DNA of 64,000 bases, from positions 2,647,501 through 2,711,500 of the forward strand of contig NZ_CP061703.1 in the NCBI RefSeq assembly GCF_014764305.1. Direction: 5' to 3'. Made by a program: the position numbers and the translations under genes. The stretch is from Mesoflavibacter profundi. Lineage in GTDB: Bacteria > Bacteroidota > Bacteroidia > Flavobacteriales > Flavobacteriaceae. Each line of letters begins with the position of its first letter. Within the stretch, counting starts at the first letter, position 1. The notes beneath the pieces are model-generated. The model was not told the origin of the DNA. It saw only the letters and a program-made list of their open reading frames with translations, and did not search any database. This document shows, in pieces, positions 27,197-35,410 of this stretch.

Positions 27197-27920
27197 ATGT
27201 TTTTGGCCAGTTTCCTACTGTTTTAACCTCATCCATAGATCCTACACGTAACGCATCACCGTTAACACCTTCTACAGATAATACTTGGTTTTCCTTTTTT
27301 ACTAAATCTTTAGGTTGATCAAATAATAAATCGTCTTTTTTAACAAAAGCTTCAAAAACAGGTATTTTACTATCTCCATCTTCTAATACACCAGCGTTTA
27401 AGGTAAATTTAGTACCTTCTTTAGCGTTTGGTACATTCATCATTGTTTTGTAACGCGAAGAGTTTTTAAATAAACTATCTTTAACAGGAACAAATCCAAT
27501 AGTATCTGTAATTACAATATCTTTAAACATTTCTACACCACCGTAAGCTTTTGTTCTTTCTTCATCCACAACACTAGAATCGCGTCTTTCTATAATTGTA
27601 AATTGACCATTTTCGATAAATTTAATTAAAGAATCATAGCTTTTAGTAAATTGTCCTTTTACTTCTCTGTGTGCTAACTGTGCATCTCTAATATCTTTTA
27701 ATTTTTCAATTGCAGCAGCGAAACGCTTTTCTTTAAGTTGATTAAATTTAATTTCTCCATAAACAGAATCAAAAGTTAAATAACCTAAAAAGATAATTAA
27801 TGCCCAAAGCGCAATTGTAATAATAGGTTTTGCTTTTGCTGGAACAAATTTGTCAATAAGCCAAACTATAGCAACAGTTAAAAGAATGGCACCAATAATA
27901 ATTAAAATTAAATTTAGCAT
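27180..27920 (-). CDS. Conserved membrane-anchored protein of unknown function
   Basis: A 246-residue protein with two predicted transmembrane helices at the N-terminus (about 2-23 and 32-50) and a long hydrophilic C-terminal region. The segment ~55-80 (EIKFNQLKEKRFAAAIEKLK) looks like a coiled coil and is followed by beta-rich sequence. I do not recognise a named domain. It is the first gene of a three-gene overlapping unit with DUF3822 and rsmD, and a TAGATTTG -7-like box lies 35 bp upstream. Confidence 0.7.
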   Translation of the reverse strand: MLNLILIIIGAILLTVAIVWLIDKFVPAKAKPIITIALWALIIFLGYLTFDSVYGEIKFNQLKEKRFAAAIEKLKDIRDAQLAHREVKGQFTKSYDSLIKFIENGQFTIIERRDSSVVDEERTKAYGGVEMFKDIVITDTIGFVPVKDSLFKNSSRYKTMMNVPNAKEGTKFTLNAGVLEDGDSKIPVFEAFVKKDDLLFDQPKDLVKKENQVLSVEGVNGDALRVGSMDEVKTVGNWPKTYGSNE

Positions 27921-27954
27921 AGTGTTTTTATTAAATATAAATTAAGGTCAGTGA

Positions 27955-27962
27955 CAAATCTA
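27955..27962 (-). promoter_or_regulatory. Candidate -7 element for the membrane protein-DUF3822-rsmD unit
   Basis: TAGATTTG on the minus strand fits TAnnTTTG and lies 35 bp before the ATG at 27920. The -33 element is not clear. It is back-to-back with the helicase promoter at 27989-28016. Confidence 0.4.
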
Positions 27963-27988
27963 CAATTTTTTTTTGTTCGTAAAAACCA

Positions 27989-28016
27989 TTGTAGCTAAAA
28001 ATGATTTATATATTTG
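27989..28016 (+). promoter_or_regulatory. Candidate promoter for the RecD-like helicase gene
   Basis: TTG (27989-27991), a 17-bp spacer, then TATATTTG (28009-28016), a full match to the Bacteroidota TTG-N17-23-TAnnTTTG pattern. The start codon follows 28 bp later. Confidence 0.55.
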
Positions 28017-28044
28017 AGAAAAAGTTTTTAAATCTTGTTTATTA

Positions 28045-29472
28045 ATGACTAGTTCAGAATTTTATTCCCTTATAAAACAGCAATTTCCGTTTAAACCAAC
28101 CACAAAACAAGATATTTTACTTTTACAACTTTCTGAATTTATTTTTAACGATCGCAATAATGGTGTCTTTTTGTTAAAAGGATATGCAGGTACAGGAAAA
28201 ACCACTATTATAGGGACAATTGTTACCAATTTATGGAAAGCCAAAAAAAGTGCTGTTTTAATGGCGCCAACTGGTAGAGCAGCAAAAGTAATCGCAAATT
28301 ATTCCAAAAAAGAAGCCTTTACAATACATAAAAAAATATATTTTCCAAAAAAGAGTAAAGGTGGCGGCGTTAGTTTTGTATTACAACCAAATAAGCATAA
28401 AAACACCATTTTTATTGTAGATGAAGCGTCTATGATACCAGATACGCCAAACGATTCTAAATTATATGAAAATGGATCTTTACTAGACGATTTGATGCAA
28501 TACGTGTATCAAGGACATAAATGTAAACTGTTGTTAATTGGTGATACAGCCCAATTACCGCCTGTAAAATTAGACATAAGTCCAGCTTTAAATGAAAACA
28601 CTTTAAACCTTAATTACAACAAAAGTGTTACAAAAATGGAGCTAGATGAAGTCACACGTCAAGGCGAAGATTCGGGTATATTAGAAAACGCAACCTTGTT
28701 AAGAGAAGCAATTGCTAGCGAGTTTTTTGATACGTTTCAGTTTAATTTAAAACCTTTTAAAGACATTGTAAGATTGGTTGATGGTTATGAAATTATGGAT
28801 GCTATTAACGATGCTTACAGTACATTAGGTTATGAAGATACGAGCATAATTGTGCGAAGTAACAAGCGTGCCAACCTATATAATCAGCAAATACGAAGTC
28901 GTATTTTATTTAGTGAAAACGAGCTTGCAACTGGCGATTATCTTATGGTAGTTAAAAACAACTACTTTTGGATTAAACCTACTACAGAAGCTGGTTTTAT
29001 TGCTAACGGAGATATTATAGAAGTCTTAGAGATTTTTAGCTTTCAAGAGTTATATGGTTTTAAATTTGCAGAAGTAAAAGTAAGAATGGTCGATTACCCT
29101 AAAATGAGACCATTTGAAACAGTACTACTTTTAGATACTATCACAGCAGAATCACCATCTTTATCTTACGAAGATTCCAATAAGTTATATCAAGAAGTCC
29201 AAAAAGATTTTGAAGACGAAACAAGTAACTATAAAAAATTTTTAAAAATAAAAGGGAATAAACACTTTAACGCACTTCAAGTAAAGTTTTCTTATGCCAT
29301 TACTTGTCATAAATCTCAAGGAGGACAATGGAACACAGTTTTTGTCGAACAACCGTATTTACCAAACGGGATAGATAAAGATTATCTACGTTGGTTATAC
29401 ACAGCAGTCACAAGAGCAAAAGAAAAATTATATTTGATAGGATTTAAAGACGATTTTTTTGAAGAAAATTAA
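28045..29472 (+). CDS. RecD/Dda-like superfamily 1B DNA helicase
   Basis: A 475-residue ATP-dependent helicase. Motif Q/I region: PTTKQDILLLQLSEF then Walker A GYAGTGKTTIIGT (~47-59), motif Ia MAPTGRAAKV, motif II FIVDEASMIP (~132), motif III LIGDTAQLPPVK, and at the C-terminus the UvrD_C_2 motif YAITCHKSQGGQWNTVFVE plus YTAVTRAKEKLYLIG (motif VI). It is shorter than RecD2, lacking the long N-terminal region, and resembles phage Dda-type enzymes. No RecB/RecC partners are nearby, so a RecBCD role is unlikely; DNA repair or fork processing is inferred. Confidence 0.9.
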   Translation: MTSSEFYSLIKQQFPFKPTTKQDILLLQLSEFIFNDRNNGVFLLKGYAGTGKTTIIGTIVTNLWKAKKSAVLMAPTGRAAKVIANYSKKEAFTIHKKIYFPKKSKGGGVSFVLQPNKHKNTIFIVDEASMIPDTPNDSKLYENGSLLDDLMQYVYQGHKCKLLLIGDTAQLPPVKLDISPALNENTLNLNYNKSVTKMELDEVTRQGEDSGILENATLLREAIASEFFDTFQFNLKPFKDIVRLVDGYEIMDAINDAYSTLGYEDTSIIVRSNKRANLYNQQIRSRILFSENELATGDYLMVVKNNYFWIKPTTEAGFIANGDIIEVLEIFSFQELYGFKFAEVKVRMVDYPKMRPFETVLLLDTITAESPSLSYEDSNKLYQEVQKDFEDETSNYKKFLKIKGNKHFNALQVKFSYAITCHKSQGGQWNTVFVEQPYLPNGIDKDYLRWLYTAVTRAKEKLYLIGFKDDFFEEN

Positions 29473-29507
29473 TCCTAAAATTCAATTATAAATTAACATA
29501 TTACCCG

Positions 29508-29515
29508 TATTTTTG
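29508..29515 (+). promoter_or_regulatory. Candidate -7 element for kdsB cluster
   Basis: TATTTTTG fits TAnnTTTG and is 23 bp before the kdsB ATG. No matching -33 TTG is seen at the proper distance. Confidence 0.4.
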
Positions 29516-29538
29516 AATAGTAATATTTCAGAACAACA

Positions 29539-30267
29539 ATGAAAATCATAGCCATGATACCTGCACGTTATAGTGCATCTAGATTTCCAGGTAAATTAAT
29601 GCAAGATTTAGGCGGAAAACCTGTAATAACAAGAACTTACCAAGCTACAGTAAATACATCGCTTTTTGACGATGTAATTGTAGTCACAGATAGCCAAATA
29701 ATTTTTGACGAAATACAAAATATTGGCGGACATGTTATGATGAGTAAAAAACCGCATGAATGCGGAAGTGATAGAATAGCAGAAGCTGTAGAAAATCTAG
29801 ATGTAGATGTTGTTATAAATGTACAAGGTGACGAGCCATTTACAGAAGTAGATTCTTTAAAAAAATTAATTCAAGTATTTAAAGAAGACACACAACACCA
29901 AATAGATTTAGCATCTTTAATGGTTCATATTACAGATCAAGACGAAATTAAAAATCCAAATACGGTAAAAGTTGTAATAGATAATAACAATGTGGCTTTA
30001 TACTTTTCTAGAAGTCCAATACCATATCCACGTGATGAAAGTGTAGACGTTAAATATTACAAACATAAAGGTGTTTACGCATTTAGAAAACAAGCGTTAA
30101 TGGATTTTTATCACTTACCAATGTTAACCTTAGAAGCAGCCGAAAAATTAGAACAACTTCGTTATTTAGAATACGGAAAACGTATTAAAATGGTCGAAAC
30201 TACAGTAGAAGGTGTAGAAATAGATACACCAGAAGATTTAGAGCGCGCAAATAAATTATGGAAATAA
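29539..30267 (+). CDS. kdsB: CMP-Kdo synthetase (3-deoxy-manno-octulosonate cytidylyltransferase)
   Basis: Activates Kdo, or an 8-amino Kdo analogue, with CTP for transfer to lipid A. The 242-residue protein opens with [18 protein letters not shown], the nucleotide-binding loop of this family, followed by [21 protein letters not shown] and INVQGDEPF, which carries metal-binding Asp. The C-terminus shows the typical [10 protein letters not shown] and [14 protein letters not shown]. The next gene overlaps its end by 10 bp. The presence of a kdnB homologue three genes downstream raises the possibility that the true substrate is Kdo8N, as reported for Shewanella oneidensis KdsB; the sequence alone cannot decide. 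Confidence 0.94.
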   Translation: MKIIAMIPARYSASRFPGKLMQDLGGKPVITRTYQATVNTSLFDDVIVVTDSQIIFDEIQNIGGHVMMSKKPHECGSDRIAEAVENLDVDVVINVQGDEPFTEVDSLKKLIQVFKEDTQHQIDLASLMVHITDQDEIKNPNTVKVVIDNNNVALYFSRSPIPYPRDESVDVKYYKHKGVYAFRKQALMDFYHLPMLTLEAAEKLEQLRYLEYGKRIKMVETTVEGVEIDTPEDLERANKLWK

Positions 30268-30965
30268 ACTACGATACTATCAAAGTCATTGGTTTTGATG
30301 CAGATGATACTCTTTGGGTTAACGAAACCTATTTTAGAGATGCCGAAGAAGAATTTGCAAAGCTATTAAGTCAATTTGAAACACCAAATAAAATAGACCA
30401 AGAGCTATTTAAAATGGAAATGAAAAATTTACCAACCTATGGTTATGGTGTAAAAGGATTTGTATTATCTATGGTTGAAATGGCTATAGAATTATCCAAC
30501 GGTACGGTTTCAAATTCTGTGATAACCAAAATATTAAATATTGGTAAAGGCATGATTAATAAAGATGTAGCGCTCTTAGATGGTGTAGAAGACGTTTTGC
30601 AAAAACTATCAAATAAATATAGGCTAATTGTTGCAACAAAAGGTGATTTACTGGACCAAGAACGTAAATTAGAAAAATCTGGATTATTAGATTATTTTCA
30701 TCATATAGAGGTATTAAGTGATAAAAAAGAAGCTAACTATTCCAAATTATTAAATCATTTAGATATAAAACCTACTGAATTTTTAATGATTGGAAATTCG
30801 TTAAAATCAGATATTTTACCATTATTAAATATCAAATCAAAAGCAATTCATGTCCCATTTCATACAACTTGGGCTCATGAAGAAGTTACATTAGAAGAGA
30901 GTAAAAACAAACAGTTTCATACCTTAAAAACATTAAAACAACTACCAGAATTATTACAATGTTAA
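30258..30965 (+). CDS. HAD-family hydrolase (YjjG-like)
   Basis: A 235-residue haloacid dehalogenase superfamily phosphatase. Motif I is [13 protein letters not shown] (~12-24, nucleophile Asp and acid/base Asp), motif II is VATKGD (~127), the motif III Lys is within [10 protein letters not shown], and motif IV is MIGNSLKSD (~177). A helical cap lies between motifs I and II, as in subfamily IA nucleotidase-like members. It does not resemble KdsC, so it is not assigned to Kdo 8-phosphate hydrolysis. It overlaps kdsB by 10 bp and the CAT-like gene by 7 bp, indicating one transcript. Confidence 0.85.
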   Translation: MEINYDTIKVIGFDADDTLWVNETYFRDAEEEFAKLLSQFETPNKIDQELFKMEMKNLPTYGYGVKGFVLSMVEMAIELSNGTVSNSVITKILNIGKGMINKDVALLDGVEDVLQKLSNKYRLIVATKGDLLDQERKLEKSGLLDYFHHIEVLSDKKEANYSKLLNHLDIKPTEFLMIGNSLKSDILPLLNIKSKAIHVPFHTTWAHEEVTLEESKNKQFHTLKTLKQLPELLQC

Positions 30966-31579
30966 AAACAATAGATATTAATACTTGGTCACGTAAACAA
31001 CTTTACGATCATTTTACAAAGTTTCAAGATCCGTATTTTGGTGTAACTATTCCGTTTGATGTGACTAAGGCTTACAAAAAATCTAAAACAAATAATTATA
31101 GTTTTTTTGGTGTGTATTTGCATGCATGTATGGTAGCTATTAATAATGTAGAGCAACTTAAGTATAGAATTCTAGAAGACCAAGTTGTATGTTATGATAC
31201 AATTAATGCTTCAGCTACTATATTAAAAGAGGATAAAACGTTAGGGTTTTCATTTATAGATTACAACGAAAATCTTGAATTTTTCTTAAATAATTTAGAA
31301 TTAGAAAAACAAAGAATACAAACAACTGGCGAATTATATCCACCAAAAAACGGATTGGATTGTATACATTGTTCTGCGTTACCTTGGGTAAATTTCACAG
31401 GACATAAAGAGCCTGTTTCTGGTAATAAAGAATCTGTACCAAAATTAGCATTTGGTAAAGCTGTTAAAGTAAACGATAGCCTACAAATAAATGTTGCTAT
31501 AAGTGCAAATCATGCATTAGTAGATGGCTATCATATAGGTTTATTTTCAGAATTATTTCAAAAACAACTAAATAAATAA
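30959..31579 (+). CDS. Chloramphenicol acetyltransferase-like (CAT-family) acyltransferase
   Basis: A 206-residue member of the CAT fold. The catalytic His motif is ISANHALVDGYHIGLF near residues 185-200, matching HxxxDG of CAT with the preceding His replaced by Asn. The family-typical N-terminus (W-x-R-K-Q-x-Y-x-H-F) and CSALPWVNFTGHK are also present. CAT enzymes are trimers that move acetyl from acetyl-CoA to a hydroxyl. The position inside a core kdsB-kdnB cluster, with 7-bp overlap upstream, and the absence of mobile elements argue for a metabolic acyltransferase and not an acquired resistance gene. Substrate unknown. Confidence 0.85.
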   Translation: MLKTIDINTWSRKQLYDHFTKFQDPYFGVTIPFDVTKAYKKSKTNNYSFFGVYLHACMVAINNVEQLKYRILEDQVVCYDTINASATILKEDKTLGFSFIDYNENLEFFLNNLELEKQRIQTTGELYPPKNGLDCIHCSALPWVNFTGHKEPVSGNKESVPKLAFGKAVKVNDSLQINVAISANHALVDGYHIGLFSELFQKQLNK

Positions 31580-31608
31580 TAAATTTACAAAATAAGACAA
31601 TTAAGTTA

Positions 31609-32691
31609 ATGCAATTTAAAAATTTTCCAATGGTGTCCAGAATAATTTTTGGACGTGGTAGTTTTAACCAATTAGCCGAAATTTTAGAACCTAAAAGGTT
31701 AAATACCAGAGCACCATTTATCTTTTTTGTAGACGATGTATTTAAAGGAAATGCATGGTTAACATCTCGTATACCACTTGCATACGACGATAAGGTGATT
31801 TATATATCTACCAAAGAAGAACCTAAAACATCACAAATAGATACTTTAGTAGAACAAATTATACTTAACTATAAAGAACGTCCTTCTGGTATAATAGGCA
31901 TTGGTGGAGGAAGCATAATGGATATAGCAAAAGCAGTAGCCATTATGTTAACTAACGATGGAGAATCTAAAGATTATCAAGGATGGGATTTAGTAAAACA
32001 TCCTGCTATATATCATGTTGGAATTCCAACAATATCTGGAACAGGAGCAGAAGTGTCAAGAACTACAATTTTAACTGGACCAGAACGTAAATTAGGTATA
32101 AATAGTGATTATACACCTTTTGATCAAGTAATTCTAGATCCAGAATTAACTAAAGAAGTACCAAAAGATCAATGGTTTTATACAGGTATGGATTGTTTTG
32201 TACATTGCATAGAATCTTTAAATGGTACGTATTTAAATGCGTTTAGTAAATCGTATGGAGAAAAGGCTTACGAGTTATGTAAAGAAATTTTCTTAGAAGA
32301 TCATTTAACCGAAATAGAAGCTCAAGACAAGTTAATGATGGCTAGTTGGCATGGTGGAATGAGCATTGCATATTCTCAAGTTGGAGTAGCACATGCGATG
32401 AGTTATGGTTTAGGCTATTTATTAGGAATTAAACACGGTATAGGAAACTGTATTGTATTTGATCATCTAGAAGACTATTATCCTGATGGTGTTAAGCTTT
32501 TTAAACAAATGAAAGCAAAACATAACATTAATTTACCTAAAGGAATTTGTGCAAATCTAACCGAAGACCAATTTGATATAATGATAAATGTAGCCTTAAG
32601 TTTAGAACCATTATGGGAAAATGCATTAGGAAAACATTGGAAAAAACAAATAACTCCAGAAGTACTAAAAGCGCTTTATAAAAAAATGTAA
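31609..32691 (+). CDS. kdnB: Kdo 8-oxidase (KdnB-like iron-containing alcohol dehydrogenase)
   Basis: A 360-residue type III metal-dependent alcohol dehydrogenase that strongly resembles KdnB of Shewanella, which oxidises C8 of Kdo to the aldehyde before KdnA transaminates it to 8-amino-3,8-dideoxy-Kdo (Kdo8N). Visible features are the N-terminus KNFPMVSRIIFGRGSFNQL, the NAD-binding GIGGGSIMDIAKA (~103), DYQGWDLVKHPA, PTISGTGAEVSRT, WFYTGMDCFVHC, and metal ligands in GVAHAMSYGLG and KHGIGNCIVFD. Family assignment is confident; the specific Kdo reaction is inferred from similarity and from kdsB upstream. No KdnA-type aminotransferase lies in the window. Confidence 0.87.
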   Translation: MQFKNFPMVSRIIFGRGSFNQLAEILEPKRLNTRAPFIFFVDDVFKGNAWLTSRIPLAYDDKVIYISTKEEPKTSQIDTLVEQIILNYKERPSGIIGIGGGSIMDIAKAVAIMLTNDGESKDYQGWDLVKHPAIYHVGIPTISGTGAEVSRTTILTGPERKLGINSDYTPFDQVILDPELTKEVPKDQWFYTGMDCFVHCIESLNGTYLNAFSKSYGEKAYELCKEIFLEDHLTEIEAQDKLMMASWHGGMSIAYSQVGVAHAMSYGLGYLLGIKHGIGNCIVFDHLEDYYPDGVKLFKQMKAKHNINLPKGICANLTEDQFDIMINVALSLEPLWENALGKHWKKQITPEVLKALYKKM

Positions 32692-32692
32692 T

Positions 32693-33241
32693 ATGCGCTG
32701 GCTAGCAAAATTTATATATTTTAAAATTTTAGGATGGAAAGTTGTAGGAAACACAAACTTTTCTAAAGATACAGTAAAAAAAGCTGTACTAATATCTGCG
32801 CCACATACTAGTAACTTCGATTTTATTATCGGCTTATTACTAAGAAAAGTAGTAGATTTAAAATCTAATTATTTAGGTAAAAAAGAACTTTTTGTTTGGC
32901 CTATTGGATATTATTTTAGAGCTGTTGGTGGCGTTCCTGTAGACCGAAAAAATAAAGAAAATAAAGTAGAAACCATCGCAAAACTATTTGAAGGTAAAGA
33001 TGAATTTAGATTAACTCTAGCTCCAGAAGGAACAAGAAGTAAAGTAGAAAAGTGGCGAACTGGATTTTATTACATAGCAAAGCAAGCAAACGTACCTATT
33101 ATTATGTTTACTTTAGACTTTGAAAATAAACAAAACAAAATATCAGAACCATTTTATCCAACAGATAATATTGAAGAAGATTTTAAGTATATGAAATCTT
33201 TTTTTAAAGGCGTTAAAGGTAAAATACATTCTAAGTCTTAA
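32693..33241 (+). CDS. PlsC-like 1-acyl-glycerol-3-phosphate acyltransferase family protein
   Basis: A 182-residue lysophospholipid acyltransferase-fold protein. The catalytic H-x4-D motif is APHTSNFDF (~34-42); the second block is FRAVGGVPVDRKNKEN (~82-97) and the glycerophosphate-binding block is LAPEGTRSKVEKWRTGFYYIA (~109-129), shown here as the family EGTR motif. It starts 1 bp after the kdnB stop, so it is co-transcribed with it. It may act in phospholipid or aminolipid acylation at the inner membrane; its substrate is not determined. Short relative to classical PlsC (~240 aa), but typical of a Bacteroidota subgroup. Confidence 0.87.
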   Translation: MRWLAKFIYFKILGWKVVGNTNFSKDTVKKAVLISAPHTSNFDFIIGLLLRKVVDLKSNYLGKKELFVWPIGYYFRAVGGVPVDRKNKENKVETIAKLFEGKDEFRLTLAPEGTRSKVEKWRTGFYYIAKQANVPIIMFTLDFENKQNKISEPFYPTDNIEEDFKYMKSFFKGVKGKIHSKS

Positions 33242-33362
33242 TATAATGTATTGAAAATGTAAAGTTTGGCATTTAATTTGTTATTAATTAAATGTAGTTA
33301 AATGAAACATAAAGTAAACTTTAATGTCCCTAAAAAGAAACATTACAACTACAACCTACATA

Positions 33363-33394
33363 AAAGCACTTTTAGACAACTAAAAGTGCTTTTT
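33363..33394 (+). terminator. Rho-independent terminator after the kdsB-kdnB cluster
   Basis: Inverted repeat AAAAGCACTTTTAG / CTAAAAGTGCTTTTT with T-run, 120 bp after the last gene of the cluster. The remaining bases up to 33489 have no recognised feature. Confidence 0.8.
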
Positions 33395-33489
33395 GTTTTT
33401 TGTTAAAAATAGTTAAAGTTCATGTTTTTTAAAACCTATGCTAAAACAACTACGTAAGTACAGGTGTATTAACATAAACAACAAAAAAC

Positions 33490-34521
33490 ATGAAAACTAA
33501 AAATGTATTCAAATTATTAAGCATTTGTGCTTTAACATTCACAACTTTATCTTGTAGTGATGATGACACTCAACCTATTATGGAAGAAGAAGATCAAACG
33601 TCTGTTAGATTATTCACTTCTAATAATAGTGATGGTAATATTTCCATATTAGATGTAACCAATATGTCTAATGTACAATCTAAAACCTTAATAACAACAA
33701 GTACTGCAGCAGATGGTGTATATTACGACGCGTCTACAGATGCTGTTTTTCAAGCATCAAGGTCCAATTTAAATTTAGAAGGTTTTTACAATGTAGACAT
33801 GCTACTAAATAATACTACAGCATCTATAGACATTTCTAGTACAACAGATATGGAAAGTCCAAGAGAAGTTGCAGTTAATGGAGATTATTACGTAGTAGCA
33901 GACAACAGTGATGTAGATGGAGATTCTAACACGCCAGATGGAAGGTTATTTGTTTACCAAAAAACTAGCAATAACTTTGTATTAAGAAACACAATTACAA
34001 CTAATTTTAAATTATGGGGAATTGTTTTTTCTGGAGCAGATTTATATGCTATTGTAGACACGACAGATCAATTAGCTGTTTTTAATAACTTTTTATCTAA
34101 CACGACAGACCAAACATTAATGGCTAGTAAAACAATCTCTATTGAAGGTATTGTAAGAACGCATGGTATAGCTTTAGATGGTAATACAATGGTATTAACA
34201 GATATTGGTGTAGCAAGTGGTACAGGAACTAGTGCTACAGATGGTGCATTTCATATAATTTCAGACTTTAGTAGTAAATTTAACAATACAGCAAACGGAG
34301 GTACTTTAGCTTTATCAGAACAAGTTAGAGTAGAAGGTTCTAGCACGTTATTAGGTAATCCTGTAGATGTTGCTTACGATGCTACTACTAATACAGTTTT
34401 TATTGCAGAAGCGGCAAACGGAAAAATATTAGCATTTAATAATATTGGTTCTGGTGGAAATTTAAGTCCAGTTATAGATTATAATTTAGCTTCGGCATCT
34501 GCAGTTTATCTTTCTAAATAA
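33490..34521 (+). CDS. Exported lipoprotein with beta-propeller-like sequence
   Basis: A 343-residue protein with a lipoprotein signal (residues 1-22, lipobox TLSC) followed by an acidic spacer (SDDDTQPIMEEED). The mature part has repeating four-stranded blade-like segments (FTSNNSDGNISILDV, ADGVYYDASTDAVFQAS, DVAYDATTNTVFIAEAANGKI) as in NHL/SMP-30/YVTN-like propellers. No catalytic residues stand out, so binding or scaffolding on the cell surface or in the periplasm is only a guess. It is monocistronic, ending at a strong bidirectional terminator. Confidence 0.75.
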   Translation: MKTKNVFKLLSICALTFTTLSCSDDDTQPIMEEEDQTSVRLFTSNNSDGNISILDVTNMSNVQSKTLITTSTAADGVYYDASTDAVFQASRSNLNLEGFYNVDMLLNNTTASIDISSTTDMESPREVAVNGDYYVVADNSDVDGDSNTPDGRLFVYQKTSNNFVLRNTITTNFKLWGIVFSGADLYAIVDTTDQLAVFNNFLSNTTDQTLMASKTISIEGIVRTHGIALDGNTMVLTDIGVASGTGTSATDGAFHIISDFSSKFNNTANGGTLALSEQVRVEGSSTLLGNPVDVAYDATTNTVFIAEAANGKILAFNNIGSGGNLSPVIDYNLASASAVYLSK

Positions 34522-34553
34522 TATTGATTAATAGCGTAAGTTTATAGAAAGAG

Positions 34554-34587
34554 AAAAGGCTATTCATTTTAAATGAATAGCCTTTTT
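34554..34587. terminator. Bidirectional rho-independent terminator
   Basis: AAAAGGCTATTCATTT / AAATGAATAGCCTTTTT inverted repeat between the propeller lipoprotein gene (stop 34521) and yebC on the other strand (stop 34609). Confidence 0.85.
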
Positions 34588-34608
34588 AATTGTATTAAAT
34601 GACTTAAT

Positions 34609-35328
34609 TTAGTCTGTAGTTTCTTCCATTGTATGATAAACGTTTTGTACATCATCATCTTCTTCAATTTTTTCTAAAAGTTTTTCTACATCTGCAACTT
34701 GTTCTTCATTTAGTTTTTTTGTGACTTGTGGTATACGCTCAAAACCAGAAGATAATATTTCAATTTCGCGACGCTCAAGTTCTGCTTGGATTGCACCAAA
34801 GCTTTCAAAAGGTGCGTAAATTAATATGCCATCATCATCTACAAAAACTTCTTCAGCACCAAAGTCTATTAATTCTAATTCTAATTCTTCAGGATCTAAC
34901 CCTTCTGCATTAATTCTAAAATTACAAGTATGATCAAACATAAATACAACAGATCCAGAAGTACCTAAACTTCCATCACATTTATTAAAATAACTTCTAA
35001 TATTTGCTACCGTTCTGGTGTTATTATCTGTTGCAGTTTCTACTAAAATAGCTATTCCATGTGGCGCATAACCTTCAAAAACAACTTCTTTATAATCGCC
35101 TTGACTTTTATCACTAGCACGTTTTATTGCACGTTCTATGTTATCTTTAGGCATATTTACAGACTTTGCATTTTGTATAACTGCTCTAAGTCTTGAATTA
35201 CTATCAGGATCTGGTCCACCTTCTTTTACAGCCATTACTATATCTTTACCAATACGTGTAAAGGCTTTACTCATAGCCGACCAACGTTTCATTTTACGTG
35301 CTTTTCTAAATTCAAAAGCTCTTCCCAT
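34609..35328 (-). CDS. yebC: YebC/PmpR-family protein
   Basis: A 239-residue TACO1-like protein. It opens MGRAFEFRKARKMKRW, then AFTRIGKDIVMAVKEGGPDPDSNSRL, GYAPHGIAILVE, SYFNKCDGSLGTSGSVVFMF, the full set of family blocks. YebC has long been described as a transcriptional regulator and more recently as a ribosome-associated factor relieving stalls at proline-rich motifs; which applies here is open. It is monocistronic; a TAAATTTG box at 35385-35392 (minus strand) is a candidate -7 element. Confidence 0.93.
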   Translation of the reverse strand: MGRAFEFRKARKMKRWSAMSKAFTRIGKDIVMAVKEGGPDPDSNSRLRAVIQNAKSVNMPKDNIERAIKRASDKSQGDYKEVVFEGYAPHGIAILVETATDNNTRTVANIRSYFNKCDGSLGTSGSVVFMFDHTCNFRINAEGLDPEELELELIDFGAEEVFVDDDGILIYAPFESFGAIQAELERREIEILSSGFERIPQVTKKLNEEQVADVEKLLEKIEEDDDVQNVYHTMEETTD

Positions 35329-35384
35329 AGTGTTTATATTGTTTAGTACTTCTTACGAAGTGATTAATATTTATTTAATGTTTG

Positions 35385-35392
35385 CAAATTTA
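35385..35392 (-). promoter_or_regulatory. Candidate -7 element for yebC
   Basis: TAAATTTG on the minus strand, 56 bp before the yebC ATG. No clear -33. A small hairpin ACTTC-TTAC-GAAGT at 35347-35360 would lie in the leader. Confidence 0.35.
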
Positions 35393-35410
35393 TAAAAAAG
35401 TAATAATTTT

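Noticed and set aside
30959-31579. Acquired chloramphenicol resistance gene
   Set aside because: Sequence is divergent in the active-site motif, the gene overlaps its neighbours in a core cluster, and no mobile element, integron or resistance gene is nearby.
35347-35360. Hairpin ACTTC-TTAC-GAAGT as a terminator for the helical-protein gene
   Set aside because: Only 5 bp of stem and no T-run in the required direction.
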